A stretch of DNA of 64,000 nucleotides from an uncultured Muribaculaceae bacterium (GCA_910588035.1 CAJUPY010000001.1:249188-313187); one strand, 5' to 3'. Shown: positions 35,037-43,942, numbered from the stretch's first letter. The notes: a model not told the origin generated them from the letters alone. Made by a program: numbers and translations.

Positions 35037-36689
35037 ATGAATTCAAACGGACTAAACAGATCATTTGAAACCGCTATAAAAAAAGCATGGATCCACCCTG
35101 CTCTCTCAGACCATGACGGAACAACTATAACCTATGCCGAATTGGCAGAACGAATAGCCCGCTTTCATATACTTTTCGAAAAATCAGGTTTGAAACCCGG
35201 AGACCATGTAGCACTGTGTGGTAAAAACTCTATCAACTGGGCCGTCGCCGTAATGGCCTCCATAACCTATGGCGCAGTCAGTGTACCTATTCTACACGAT
35301 TTCAAAGCTGACACTGTCGAGCATCTTGTCAGTCATTCAGACTCACGCCTGTTTTTTGTCGAGGATCGCATCTGGAAGCAACTGAAAACATCAAATCTTC
35401 CCGAACTCGAAGGAGCTATATCTCTAAATGACAATAAAATTCTGTTTTCTTCTGAAAGTCTGAATCTGAATAATTCATTCTCATATGTAACCGAGGAGTT
35501 CAAGCATCGCTATGGCGACAGGTTCAATCCCGACGATATCAGTTTCCACGACGATACCCCCGAAGAACTGGCATTAATCAACTACACTTCAGGTTCGACA
35601 GGATTTTCAAAGGGAGTCATGCTGACATATGGTAATCTGGCAAGCAACGAACAATTCGCGGTTGAAAACATTCCCTACCTGCACGCCGATGACGGAACGA
35701 TCTCAATGCTGCCGATGGCACACATGTTCGGATTGTCAATAGAACTGTTTTTCCCAATTTTGAAAGGGTGCCACATTCACTTTCTGTCTCGTGTGCCGGC
35801 ACCCTCAATAATTCTAAAAGCATTTGCCGAGGTCAAGCCCAAACTCGTCATTGCCGTGCCCTTGATTTTAGAGAAGATCATAAAAAATAAGGTTTTTCCT
35901 GTAGTAGAAAAACCGGTAATGAAGCTGCTGCTGAAGATTCCCGGAATCAACACCATCATCAAACAACGTATTCGCCGACAGCTGCTTGATGCTTTCGGAG
36001 GTCAGCTACAACAAATAGTCGTTGGTGGTGCAGCCTTTGATAAAGATGTTGAATCTTTCCTGAGGTCAATAAAATTTCCATACACCGTAGGTTATGGAAT
36101 GACTGAGTGTGCCCCACTGATCTCATACGATGTCTGGAACCACAACCACCAAGGTTCAGTAGGACGCATTGTTGACCGCATGCAGTTCAAAATCGATTCT
36201 CCCGACCCACTGACAGTTCCAGGTGAATTCTGGGTCAAAGGAGCTAATGTGATGAAAGGTTATTATAAAAATAACGAAGCTACCGAGGCAGTCTTCAAAG
36301 ACGGCTGGATGGACACCGGTGACATTTGTCAAATTGATAAAGACGGATATATCTACATCAGGGGAAGAAACAAGACTATGATTCTCGGGGCATCCGGCCA
36401 GAATATCTATCCTGAAGAGATCGAATCAAAACTTAACAATCTGCCATTTGTGGCTGAATCACTGATTGTCGACAGATCAGGCAAGCTGTTCGCCCTGATA
36501 CACCCCGATTATGAGAAAGCGCACGAACTCAGACTCGATGACGCAACAATAGAAAATCAAATGGCTCAAAACATTGCGAAACTGAACACAATGATCGCTT
36601 CCTATGAACAGATTTCAGGTATGGAAATAATGCATGAGGAGTTTGAAAAGACACCCAAACGATCAATAAAACGTTTTTTATATAAATAA
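35037..36689 (+). CDS. AMP-binding long-chain fatty acid-CoA ligase-like enzyme
   Basis: 550 residues from the ATG at 35037 (a TTG at 35010 is in frame but less likely). The adenylate-forming signatures are present: YTSGSTGFSKGVM (about 183-195), LPMAHMFGLSIELF, VGYGMTECAPLISYD, DGWMDTGDICQIDKDGYIYIRGRNKTMI and the C-terminal lysine in TPKRSIKRFLYK. Such enzymes activate fatty acids as acyl-AMP and then acyl-CoA or acyl-ACP. FAA1/FadD-like context suggests recycling or uptake of fatty acids. It is monocistronic and divergent from the thi operon. Confidence 0.9.
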   Translation: MNSNGLNRSFETAIKKAWIHPALSDHDGTTITYAELAERIARFHILFEKSGLKPGDHVALCGKNSINWAVAVMASITYGAVSVPILHDFKADTVEHLVSHSDSRLFFVEDRIWKQLKTSNLPELEGAISLNDNKILFSSESLNLNNSFSYVTEEFKHRYGDRFNPDDISFHDDTPEELALINYTSGSTGFSKGVMLTYGNLASNEQFAVENIPYLHADDGTISMLPMAHMFGLSIELFFPILKGCHIHFLSRVPAPSIILKAFAEVKPKLVIAVPLILEKIIKNKVFPVVEKPVMKLLLKIPGINTIIKQRIRRQLLDAFGGQLQQIVVGGAAFDKDVESFLRSIKFPYTVGYGMTECAPLISYDVWNHNHQGSVGRIVDRMQFKIDSPDPLTVPGEFWVKGANVMKGYYKNNEATEAVFKDGWMDTGDICQIDKDGYIYIRGRNKTMILGASGQNIYPEEIESKLNNLPFVAESLIVDRSGKLFALIHPDYEKAHELRLDDATIENQMAQNIAKLNTMIASYEQISGMEIMHEEFEKTPKRSIKRFLYK

Positions 36690-36754
36690 CACGCAACAAT
36701 TTATTATTGCAAAACGTTATTGTTTTGATTCTAATCGCCAATTTAACTCACCCT

Positions 36755-36976
36755 ATGATACCGACATCTGAAATAATCATTGCAAACAGCAGAAAACTAC
36801 TCTCTTCAATGACCCGATTTTGTCATTATACGTTTTTAGAATTGCGCGAACTCACTGATCTTGAAGACACCCATCTTTGCCTCGCCATATGCGAGTTGAT
36901 CAGATGTGGACACATTGAACAGAAAGCTGAATCAAGATGTGTGACTTATTGTCTTACCGTTTCTTCGTCTTTATGA
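36755..36976 (+). CDS. Small winged-helix-like protein
   Basis: 73 residues from the ATG at 36755 (frame opens at 36707). The middle (RFCHYTFLELRELTDLEDTHLCLAICELIRCGHIEQ) looks like a short winged helix in which two helices are followed by a beta hairpin. No paralogue or partner is nearby and I see no promoter of its own, so it may be read through from the acyl-CoA ligase gene. Codon use fits a real gene, but a chance frame cannot be excluded. Confidence 0.45.
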   Translation: MIPTSEIIIANSRKLLSSMTRFCHYTFLELRELTDLEDTHLCLAICELIRCGHIEQKAESRCVTYCLTVSSSL

Positions 36977-37047
36977 AATTTATCATTCTGTATATAAGTT
37001 GATTAAGCTTACATAAGTCAAGTTGCATCAATATTTATTAAAAAATA

Positions 37048-37079
37048 TTTGCACAATTAAATCAAAACCACTAACTTTG
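37048..37079 (+). promoter_or_regulatory. tRNA-Cys promoter
   Basis: TTTG (37048-37051), 20 bases, TAACTTTG (37072-37079), close to the ideal Bacteroidota promoter. The predicted start is about 15 bases before the tRNA. Confidence 0.8.
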
Positions 37080-37099
37080 CAATCGCAAAACCACGATAG

Positions 37100-37170
37100 G
37101 GTACCTTGGCCGAGTGGTTAGGCACCGGTCTGCAAAACCGTTTACAGCAGTTCGATTCTGCTAGGTACCT
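37100..37170 (+). tRNA. tRNA-Cys (GCA anticodon)
   Basis: 71 bases that fold as a cloverleaf: acceptor GGTACCT pairs with AGGTACC, the discriminator is T, the anticodon loop CTGCAAA carries GCA, and the T loop is TTCGATT. U73 and GCA identify tRNA-Cys. CCA is not encoded. It has its own promoter and terminator. Confidence 0.96.
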
Positions 37171-37172
37171 CT

Positions 37173-37206
37173 AAAGAACCCCGCTTGAAATGAAGTGGGG
37201 TTCTTT
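37173..37206 (+). terminator. tRNA-Cys terminator
   Basis: AAAGAACCCC(GCTT) pairs with (AAGT)GGGGTTCTTT across a short loop, followed by CTTA. It starts 2 bases after the tRNA 3' end. Confidence 0.85.
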
Positions 37207-37242
37207 CTTATATGATTGTCTGTTGATTCAACTTATTAATAC

Positions 37243-37274
37243 GTTGTTTAATTCATGAATAAACCTTAACTTTG
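37243..37274 (+). promoter_or_regulatory. Promoter of the blaI-M56 operon
   Basis: GTTG (37243-37246), 20 bases, TAACTTTG (37267-37274). Transcription would start near 37281 and leave a leader of about 93 bases before blaI. Confidence 0.7.
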
Positions 37275-37283
37275 CACACAATG

Positions 37284-37349
37284 GGAATATTCAATTAGAA
37301 TTTTGCTTAGACATAAGGTAAATAATCTTATCTTTAAATTGAATGCTCC
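37284..37349 (+). promoter_or_regulatory. Nested inverted repeat in the blaI leader (candidate operator or leader hairpin)
   Basis: ATTCAATT (37289-37296) pairs with AATTGAAT (37337-37344). Inside it ATAAG (37313-37317) pairs with CTTAT (37327-37331), and flanking GG/CC bases could extend the outer stem. Lying just after the predicted start, it could be the BlaI operator or an RNA structure. The typical TACA/TGTA BlaI half sites are not obvious. Confidence 0.4.
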
Positions 37350-37373
37350 ATTAACATTAAATCTTAAAGAAGT

Positions 37374-37760
37374 ATGAAAGCAGGAAGGAAGAAACAACTT
37401 CTCACAGAAAAAGAGGCAGAGATAATGAATATGCTTTGGGATAATGGTCCATTATTTATAAGGGAAATGGTAGCTATGTATCCCGACCCTAAGCCACCAT
37501 TTAATACAGTGGCTACAAATGTCCGAACTCTCGAAGGTAAAGGATATGTTAACCATGAAGTTTTCGGGCCTACGCATAGATTCTATCCAGTCGTTAAAAA
37601 AGAATACTTCCGCGAAAAAACTTTCGCCGAATTGATAAGGAATTATTTCAGTAATTCATATAAGAACGCTGTTTCAGCATTGGCGGAGGAAAACAAAATC
37701 ACCCTCGAAGAACTTCAAGAGATTATCAATATGATCCAGTCTAAGCAAAAGTCACAATGA
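37374..37760 (+). CDS. BlaI/MecI-family transcriptional repressor
   Basis: 128 residues. A winged-helix DNA-binding domain (LLTEKEAEIMNMLWDNGPLFIREMVAMYPDPKPPFNTVATNVRTLEGKGYVNHEVFGPTHRFYPVV) is followed by a helical dimerisation tail (about 75-128), the full BlaI/MecI layout. Such repressors are cut by an M56 membrane peptidase when a signal arrives, releasing the operon. The cleavage site would lie near residues 85-100, but I cannot mark it. The M56 gene starts 2 bases downstream. No beta-lactamase is present, so the regulated process is something else. Confidence 0.9.
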   Translation: MKAGRKKQLLTEKEAEIMNMLWDNGPLFIREMVAMYPDPKPPFNTVATNVRTLEGKGYVNHEVFGPTHRFYPVVKKEYFREKTFAELIRNYFSNSYKNAVSALAEENKITLEELQEIINMIQSKQKSQ

Positions 37761-37761
37761 A

Positions 37762-39102
37762 ATGGGTGCTGTTCTTTCATACTCAATCATATCGAGTATA
37801 GTGTTATTTTTCTGCTATTTGCCTTACAGGTGGTTCATGGCAAATAGAAAACAATATAAATTCAACAGACTGAGCGTCTGTGCGATCTATGTCCTGTCTC
37901 TGATTTCCCCTTTCATTATTTTGTCAGATTTCGATGCTTCAGGAAATGACATGAATGCGGTCACAATCGGCATGTCAGATTCTCAAATTCTGAAATCCAC
38001 AAATATTCCCGTTATGGGAAACATTTCAATTTGGAAAATACTTTTGACCGCGTATACCATAGGAATAGTATGCATCATACTATCATACTTAATGGGTATA
38101 TGCAAAATCTTTTTCATAATAGCAAGGTCTCGGCGAATTAAAGAATCCGGTGAAAAAATTTCAATCTCAGACGAGGCCAAAATAGCACCTTTCAATTGGG
38201 GTAATTTAATCATCATGAGTAGTCAGATGTATGAATCAGATAACCGGCCTATGATAATAGCTCACGAATCAGCCCACATCAGACAATTGCATTGGGTTGA
38301 TTTGTTATTTTCTCAAATCATGGTATGTTTTCAATGGTACAACCCGGTGGCATGGATGCTTAGGGATTGTCTTAAAGAAATTCACGAATTTCAGGCTGAT
38401 GAAAGTGTATTGGACCACGGCTTTAATCCCCGAAGATATCAATTGCTTCTCGTGACGAATGCATTCTCCTCTAAATTCAATCTTCCTGTGGATTATCTTA
38501 ACGCTGGAAACATAAGAAGGAGAATCTTCATGATGAACAGCATCAAGTCAAATGACACGAAACGTCTCGCTATCCTTACGTCACTTCCATTCCTGTCAAT
38601 TGGGTTACTTGCCTGCAGTATGTCACCCGTGCGTTTTTTTGTAGACCAAATACATAACACTCATTTTTATGAGCTTCACTCTATTGATAACGCATCTGCT
38701 AAATCAATAGATCGTAATGAATATATTGATGCAAATCAAACCGCCTATGGGGTGACCATAAAAGATAAAGCGATAAAATCAGAAACGAAGAATGGCAGTT
38801 TTGTTGAAGCTGAGTACGCTGGAGGGAAAATGACATTGTTGAGATTCCTGATGGATAATTTAATATATCCACCGGAAGCAGAGAAACAACTTATGGAAGG
38901 AGAAGTGATAGTATCTTTCCAACTGTCAGATGAAGGTGTTGTGAAGTCTACATATATTTCCAAATCAGTCTGTAAATTTTTAGACGAAGAAGCCTTAAGA
39001 GTATGCAAGGAAATCACCAAGTTCACCCCGGCAATTTCAAACGGCTCGCCAATTGCCAGCACCTACAATTTACCTATAACCTTTAGACTACCACACAACT
39101 GA
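37762..39102 (+). CDS. M56-family membrane peptidase/sensor (BlaR1-like) with C-terminal TonB domain
   Basis: 446 residues. Membrane helices lie at about 5-22, 38-55, 90-115 and 275-292. The zinc peptidase motif HExxH is in AHESAHIRQLHW (about 167-178), with the third ligand region EIHEFQADESVLDHG near 210. After the last helix, a periplasmic linker leads to a TonB C-terminal domain (about 350-446: MTLLRFLMDNLIYPPEAEKQLMEGEVIVSFQLSDEGVV). In BlaR1 the cytosol-facing peptidase cleaves the BlaI repressor. Here the usual penicillin-binding sensor is replaced by TonB, which could contact an outer-membrane receptor. Confidence 0.88.
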   Translation: MGAVLSYSIISSIVLFFCYLPYRWFMANRKQYKFNRLSVCAIYVLSLISPFIILSDFDASGNDMNAVTIGMSDSQILKSTNIPVMGNISIWKILLTAYTIGIVCIILSYLMGICKIFFIIARSRRIKESGEKISISDEAKIAPFNWGNLIIMSSQMYESDNRPMIIAHESAHIRQLHWVDLLFSQIMVCFQWYNPVAWMLRDCLKEIHEFQADESVLDHGFNPRRYQLLLVTNAFSSKFNLPVDYLNAGNIRRRIFMMNSIKSNDTKRLAILTSLPFLSIGLLACSMSPVRFFVDQIHNTHFYELHSIDNASAKSIDRNEYIDANQTAYGVTIKDKAIKSETKNGSFVEAEYAGGKMTLLRFLMDNLIYPPEAEKQLMEGEVIVSFQLSDEGVVKSTYISKSVCKFLDEEALRVCKEITKFTPAISNGSPIASTYNLPITFRLPHN

Positions 39103-39187
39103 TATTAAATCTGAACGATTTTATATCTAATAATATGTCGTTGGTTATCGAGTAATTATTTTTTTGACAGTATAAATGTATAAATAA

Positions 39188-39219
39188 GTTGTATAACTTA
39201 AAATTAAATCATACATTTG
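39188..39219 (+). promoter_or_regulatory. Promoter of the GLPGLI/beta-barrel unit
   Basis: GTTG (39188-39191), 20 bases, TACATTTG (39212-39219). It separates the effector genes from blaI-M56. A TTG at 39217 lies inside the -7 element and is therefore not a start. Confidence 0.65.
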
Positions 39220-39237
39220 TATAACGCAATTAAATAC

Positions 39238-40141
39238 ATGAAAAATATCCAACCATTATATATGAACCACTTTTTCAAATTCTTGATTTTATCCGTCATC
39301 TCAGTCTGTTTCACAGACTGTTATGCCCAAAGAAAAGATACTGATGCCAAAATACCATTTTGGAATTTCAAAAAGTGTCGAGAACGAGTTTGCATAGAAA
39401 ATGCGTCTGTACGCATTCTCTATGCTTTTAATGCGGAAACCATTGGTGATAAAAACACATGGGTGGATGAAGGACAGTTGAAAATCGGGAAGCATATTAT
39501 CCAATACAGTAGCCATTTTATTGAGGTAAATGAAGACAATTTGGCTCATTGGCTTGACGCTCATCCGAAATCCAACGTATTTCCACCGGCAAGATGGTTG
39601 CAAGGATTAAATCGAGATTATTGGATCGAATATCAATACTCACAAATAAATATTGTGGGTGATACATTGGTGGAGTATGCAACAATGCCCCAACATCTGG
39701 AGTCTGAAAACATGAAATATTTGGAAAGGTTACCTCTCCAGGAATGGAATCTCTGTGATGAAACCGAAGAAATATGTGGTTACAGATGTCAAAAAGCAAC
39801 TTGCCATTCGCGGCCGCGATTATGTGTCTTGGTTTACCCCAGAAATTCCTGTGAGTACCGGTCCCTGGAAATTCGGAGGTTTGCCGGGTCTGATAATGAA
39901 AATTGCAGATACCTCCAATACCTATTCGTGGGTGGCGACAGAAGTGAAGAACGGCACTTTTCCCATCTACGAACCACGTGGTGCTAAACACAAGGAGTCT
40001 ACCCGAGAAAAAGTCCAGGAGCTACAGCGTAAACTCAATGAAAACTTTTTCAAAACATCGGGGACAGAGGTTATCCAATACAAAACAGGTAAACTAATAT
40101 CTTCAAGGAAGCATCCTTATTCTCAATTGGAACTGGAATAA
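39238..40141 (+). pseudogene. GLPGLI-family exported protein, disrupted by a frameshift
   Basis: The 5' part (ATG 39238 or 39262) encodes a signal peptide (LILSVISVCFTDCYAQ) and the GLPGLI-family N-terminal and middle regions (IQYSSHFIEVNED, EEICGYRCQKATCHS). The 3' part lies in the next frame and encodes RGRDYVSWFTPEIPVSTGPWKFGGLPGLIMKIADT to the stop at 40141. The frames must join near 39810-39825, at the sequence CATTCGCGGCCGC. Family members read ATC, two residues, then RGR, so two bases appear lost (or one gained). Together they would make about 290 residues, a normal length. It could be a genuine pseudogene or a sequence error. No slippery run suggests programmed shifting. Confidence 0.8.
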
Positions 40142-40145
40142 AGTA

Positions 40146-42788
40146 ATGTTTAGATATCCTGCCATAATAACAATTCTGTCCCTACTGTTGGGCACTCAGC
40201 CCCTTTCTGCCCAAATAATTATCACCGGAATTGTCACTGATAAATCTGGAGAACCTTTGCCGGCCATTGTTTCCGTGCTTGTAGGCAAAAGTGTGAAAGG
40301 GTTTGCCAATGCTGATGAAAATGGAAAATATACCATATCATTTTCAACAGACACAGATTCCGTGACAGTCAAAGCATCCATGATGGGGTTTTCCGCATCA
40401 TTTAAAACAATGCCCGCAAGAACTCAACGGCTGGATTTTGCTATGGAGGAGACGGATATAACGCTAAAGGAAGTGAGTGTCGTTGCCGACAAAATAACGG
40501 AAAAAGGTGACACTCTGAGTTTCCGGGTGGGAGCTTACAAAGATGAAACCGACAGGGTAATAGGCGATGTCATAAAGAAAATGCCGGGACTGGAAGTTTC
40601 AGACAACGGCAGCATATCATTCAACGGGAAGACAATAAAAAATTTTTATGTGGAAGACATGGATCTTCTGCAAGGAAGATACGGCATTGCCACAAACAAT
40701 ATCTCTGCCAACGATGTGGCTTCTGTTCAGGTGTATCAGAACCACCAACCGGTGAGGGCACTTAAGGATTGGAGTCCAAGTGAGGATGTGACCGTCAATC
40801 TCAAACTGAAGTCCTCAGCAAAAGGAGTTTTTACAATGACTGGGATGGGAGGTATAGGATACAAACCAATGCTTTGGGCAGCAGAAGCCACCGGTATGTT
40901 TTTTGGGAAAAAAGGACAGTCGATTACTACCTATAAAGGTAATAACAATGGTGATAATGTGACTTCAGAGCAGGAGAATCTTGCAGGCGATGGAGGAATG
41001 CAGTTTTTCAATCAGGCTCCTCTTAGCATTGTTACCTCCGGCACACCTGGAGTAAAGCCAAAACGATATTTACGCAATCGTTCCAACACCGTAAGTACAA
41101 ATAACATCCTGAGACTGGATTCTCTTTCAACAATGTCAGTGTCGCTATCGTATATTGATGACATATTGAGCAACGAAGGCTCGTCAATCTCCGAGCAGTA
41201 TCTACCCGACGGGGCGTACCGTACAATGTCACAGATCATTGAGACTAAAAACTATGTGCATAGGCTCAACGGAGGCTTAGTCTATAAGAAGAACACCGAT
41301 CATATATATGTCGGGAATAAGCTTGATGTCGATGCCTCATGGAACAAAAGCAATGGCCTCAACACACTCACTGCGGATTTTTCAAATATAAACCAAATTG
41401 TTGATCAGCATCTCGACAATCCGGCTTTCACGATTTCAGACAAAGCGGATCTGATCATCAACTCAGGAAATAACGCATGGAACGTTTCTTTCGGAGCAGG
41501 TTGGAACCACAGACCCCAAAAGCTCAGTGTCAGTCTCAGTCCTACCTCGATATTTCCGGATAATGCCGAAAGTGACATCGTGAGTCAAAACTACACGTCA
41601 GATGACTTTCATGGACAAGCCGAGACTGGTTACTTCATGAGATTCGGCGGCCTGACAATAAACACATTCATATTCGGAAATATAGACGTTGAATCTGTAA
41701 AGTCTGATCTTGAAGGCTTTGTCTCGTCTGATTTCAATACAGTCAACAGATATTCATTCGGAAAAGTTGAAGGCGGCGGAGAAGCGCGCATAGGCTATCC
41801 GGTAGGCAATTCATATTTCGAGGTAACATTGCCACTTTCTTATAATGGGCAATGGCTTCGTGATGAGGAGTCAGTTGACAGAAATAGAGATTGGAACTAT
41901 ATCAACTTTAACCCTGCGATAAAATACACATACCGACTTGGTAAAAACTGGTGTGGGTTGACTGCCTCGTATTATAAGATCAGGAATAATTCCGATCGCG
42001 CCCAGTCCGGAGTCATTATGGCCGACTATCTTACTTTCCGTGAATCTTTTGTAGACCACACGTTGGTTGACAAGTCACTTTATGTAACCGGAGAGTACCA
42101 TTATTCCAATGCCATGGCGCAATTTTTTGCGAATGCCTCAGGCTTTTGGCGAAGATCAAGCTGCAGCACAATGATTGGATATGAATATGATGGCATCGCA
42201 ACTGTTAAGAAAGCTATCGAACTGCCATATATCTCTACCCGATATAGTGCGAGTGCCAATTTGAACAAGGGAATGGGCATCTGGGAGTCAACACTGAAAC
42301 TAACCGGAAACTACAGTTTTTACAAAAGCCAACAACTAATCAATAATCAGCCTGTAGATTACAATTCACAATATTGGAGTGCAAATCTTATATATTCAGC
42401 CACACCTGTTCCGTGGATTGGAATGGCTCTCGGGGTGGCATATGGTGAGAACAAGAGTTTTACTGAACTGAATAAAGATGTTGCAGAGTCTGCGAGACAA
42501 TGTACCGGTCGTATCGATCTTAATTTCTTTCCAATTCATAAACTCATTATCAATGTGGCATTTGAAGAGAATTACACCAACATGACCGAAACTGGGCGGC
42601 ACACGTGGTTTGGCGATGCCAAGATAACATACAAGGACGGACGGTTAGATTGGAAATTGGAGGCAAACAACATTTTCAACCGCAAAGTATTTTCACGAGT
42701 CAATTACACTGACATGGATATATACCGAAGCATCTACCGACTTCGACCGTTCAATGTAATGCTTAAAGTCAGATTCAACATCAAGTAA
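40146..42788 (+). CDS. TonB-receptor-like outer-membrane beta-barrel protein with carboxypeptidase-regulatory domain
   Basis: 880 residues with a signal peptide cleaved near 22 (LSAQ/IIITG). Residues about 24-105 form a carboxypeptidase D regulatory-like domain (ITGIVTDKSGEPLPAIVSVLV). Next comes a plug-like part (VIGDVIKKMPGLEVSDNGSISFNGKTIKNFYVEDMDLL...). Residues from about 225 form a long beta barrel ending FNVMLKVRFNIK with a terminal aromatic-rich strand. This is the GLPGLI-associated OMP type, not SusC. It may transport or sense a peptide or metal; no nearby lipoprotein receptor is present. It lies 4 bases after the GLPGLI gene. Confidence 0.85.
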   Translation: MFRYPAIITILSLLLGTQPLSAQIIITGIVTDKSGEPLPAIVSVLVGKSVKGFANADENGKYTISFSTDTDSVTVKASMMGFSASFKTMPARTQRLDFAMEETDITLKEVSVVADKITEKGDTLSFRVGAYKDETDRVIGDVIKKMPGLEVSDNGSISFNGKTIKNFYVEDMDLLQGRYGIATNNISANDVASVQVYQNHQPVRALKDWSPSEDVTVNLKLKSSAKGVFTMTGMGGIGYKPMLWAAEATGMFFGKKGQSITTYKGNNNGDNVTSEQENLAGDGGMQFFNQAPLSIVTSGTPGVKPKRYLRNRSNTVSTNNILRLDSLSTMSVSLSYIDDILSNEGSSISEQYLPDGAYRTMSQIIETKNYVHRLNGGLVYKKNTDHIYVGNKLDVDASWNKSNGLNTLTADFSNINQIVDQHLDNPAFTISDKADLIINSGNNAWNVSFGAGWNHRPQKLSVSLSPTSIFPDNAESDIVSQNYTSDDFHGQAETGYFMRFGGLTINTFIFGNIDVESVKSDLEGFVSSDFNTVNRYSFGKVEGGGEARIGYPVGNSYFEVTLPLSYNGQWLRDEESVDRNRDWNYINFNPAIKYTYRLGKNWCGLTASYYKIRNNSDRAQSGVIMADYLTFRESFVDHTLVDKSLYVTGEYHYSNAMAQFFANASGFWRRSSCSTMIGYEYDGIATVKKAIELPYISTRYSASANLNKGMGIWESTLKLTGNYSFYKSQQLINNQPVDYNSQYWSANLIYSATPVPWIGMALGVAYGENKSFTELNKDVAESARQCTGRIDLNFFPIHKLIINVAFEENYTNMTETGRHTWFGDAKITYKDGRLDWKLEANNIFNRKVFSRVNYTDMDIYRSIYRLRPFNVMLKVRFNIK

Positions 42789-42899
42789 ACTGCACCTCTA
42801 ACTTACGCAGCAACATACGGTAACATATTGAACGTACATCTTTCTTGACAAAGATCAAACTACGTGACAATGTTCCACTCCAATTCAGTGAAATGGTAA

Positions 42900-42945
42900 A
42901 CAAGAGGGTGTACCATAATAATCGAATTATGATACACCCTCTTGT
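42900..42945. terminator. Bidirectional terminator between the beta-barrel gene and prs
   Basis: ACAAGAGGGTGTA (42900-42912) pairs perfectly with TACACCCTCTTGT (42933-42945), and an inner CATAAT/ATTATG extends the stem to 19 bp. AAA on the left and AGTTT on the right allow termination of both converging units. Confidence 0.85.
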
Positions 42946-42971
42946 AGTTTATATATTATAATATCAGTAGA

Positions 42972-43904
42972 TCAAAGCAGATATTGCGATGAAATCGATT
43001 GATTTTCGTGCACGCGACGGATTGTGTCGGCAAAGAGATGTGCCACAGAGATTATGGTTGCCTTCTTGCAATCTTTGTTAAACGGAATGCTGTTGGTGAA
43101 AATCATCTCTGTCAAAGAGCAATTGTCGACACGCTCAGAAGCCGGATCGCTCATGATCGCATGAGAGCAAAGCGCGCGAACCGATTTTGCTCCGTTAGCC
43201 ATCATAAGATCGGCAGCCTTGGTGATTGTTCCGGCTGTGTCAACCATGTCATCAATCAAAATGACATTCTTATCTTTGACATCACCGATGACTGTCATCG
43301 TTGCTACAACATTGGCCTTAGCCCGCTGTTTGTGACAGAGCACCAAAGGCACATTGAAATATTTTGCATAACTATTTGCCCGTTTGGCACCACCGACATC
43401 TGGAGTGGCAATGACAAGGTCAGGAAGATTCAACGACTCAATGTAGGGAATGAAGACCGACGAACCATAGAGGTGGTCAACCGGCACGTTGAAGAAACCT
43501 TGAATCTGATCGGCATGCAAATCCATTGTGATCACGCGGTCAACACCGGCTGTCGAAAGCAAATCAGCAACCAGTTTGGCTGCGATCGACACACGCGGTT
43601 TGTCTTTTCTGTCTTGACGTGCCCAACCGAAATAAGGCATGACGGCAATGATCGATTTTGCCGAAGCGCGTTTAGCGGCATCAATCATCAGAAGCAGCTC
43701 CATCAGATTGTCACAGTTAGGAAATGTTGACTGAACGAGATATACTTCGCAACCGCGAATTGATTCCTCGAACGATACCTCGAATTCCCCGTCAGCAAAA
43801 TGCTGAATATTCATTTTGCCAAGTTCTACACCGAGGTCTTTACAGATTTCTTCTGCCATGTAACGTGATTTCGTTCCGGCAAAGATCTTGAAGGGTGGTA
43901 ACAT
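42972..43904 (-). CDS. prs: Ribose-phosphate pyrophosphokinase
   Basis: 310 residues, the normal length. Key motifs are FADGEFEVSF, the flexible-loop FGWARQDRKDKPR, the ribose-phosphate-binding MDLHADQIQGFF and the PRPP signature VILIDDMVDTAGTI. The enzyme makes PRPP from ribose 5-phosphate and ATP for purine, pyrimidine, histidine and NAD synthesis. It is transcribed alone from the element at 43943-43950 and ends at a strong bidirectional terminator. Confidence 0.95.
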   Translation of the reverse strand: MLPPFKIFAGTKSRYMAEEICKDLGVELGKMNIQHFADGEFEVSFEESIRGCEVYLVQSTFPNCDNLMELLLMIDAAKRASAKSIIAVMPYFGWARQDRKDKPRVSIAAKLVADLLSTAGVDRVITMDLHADQIQGFFNVPVDHLYGSSVFIPYIESLNLPDLVIATPDVGGAKRANSYAKYFNVPLVLCHKQRAKANVVATMTVIGDVKDKNVILIDDMVDTAGTITKAADLMMANGAKSVRALCSHAIMSDPASERVDNCSLTEMIFTNSIPFNKDCKKATIISVAHLFADTIRRVHENQSISSQYLL

Positions 43905-43942
43905 AGAAACTGTAAATTGTTATGTAAAAGAATTTCTAATTG

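Noticed and set aside
37100..37170. tRNA-Cys as an attachment site of an integrated element
   Set aside because: I found no integrase and no second copy of the tRNA 3' end up to 64000, so an att site cannot be supported.
39755..39990. Programmed frameshifting in the GLPGLI gene
   Set aside because: There is no slippery heptamer or downstream structure at the junction; mutation or sequence error is simpler.
42999..43730. 243-codon open frame antisense to prs
   Set aside because: It is the reverse of a strongly conserved enzyme; the predicted protein is Cys- and His-rich without pattern.
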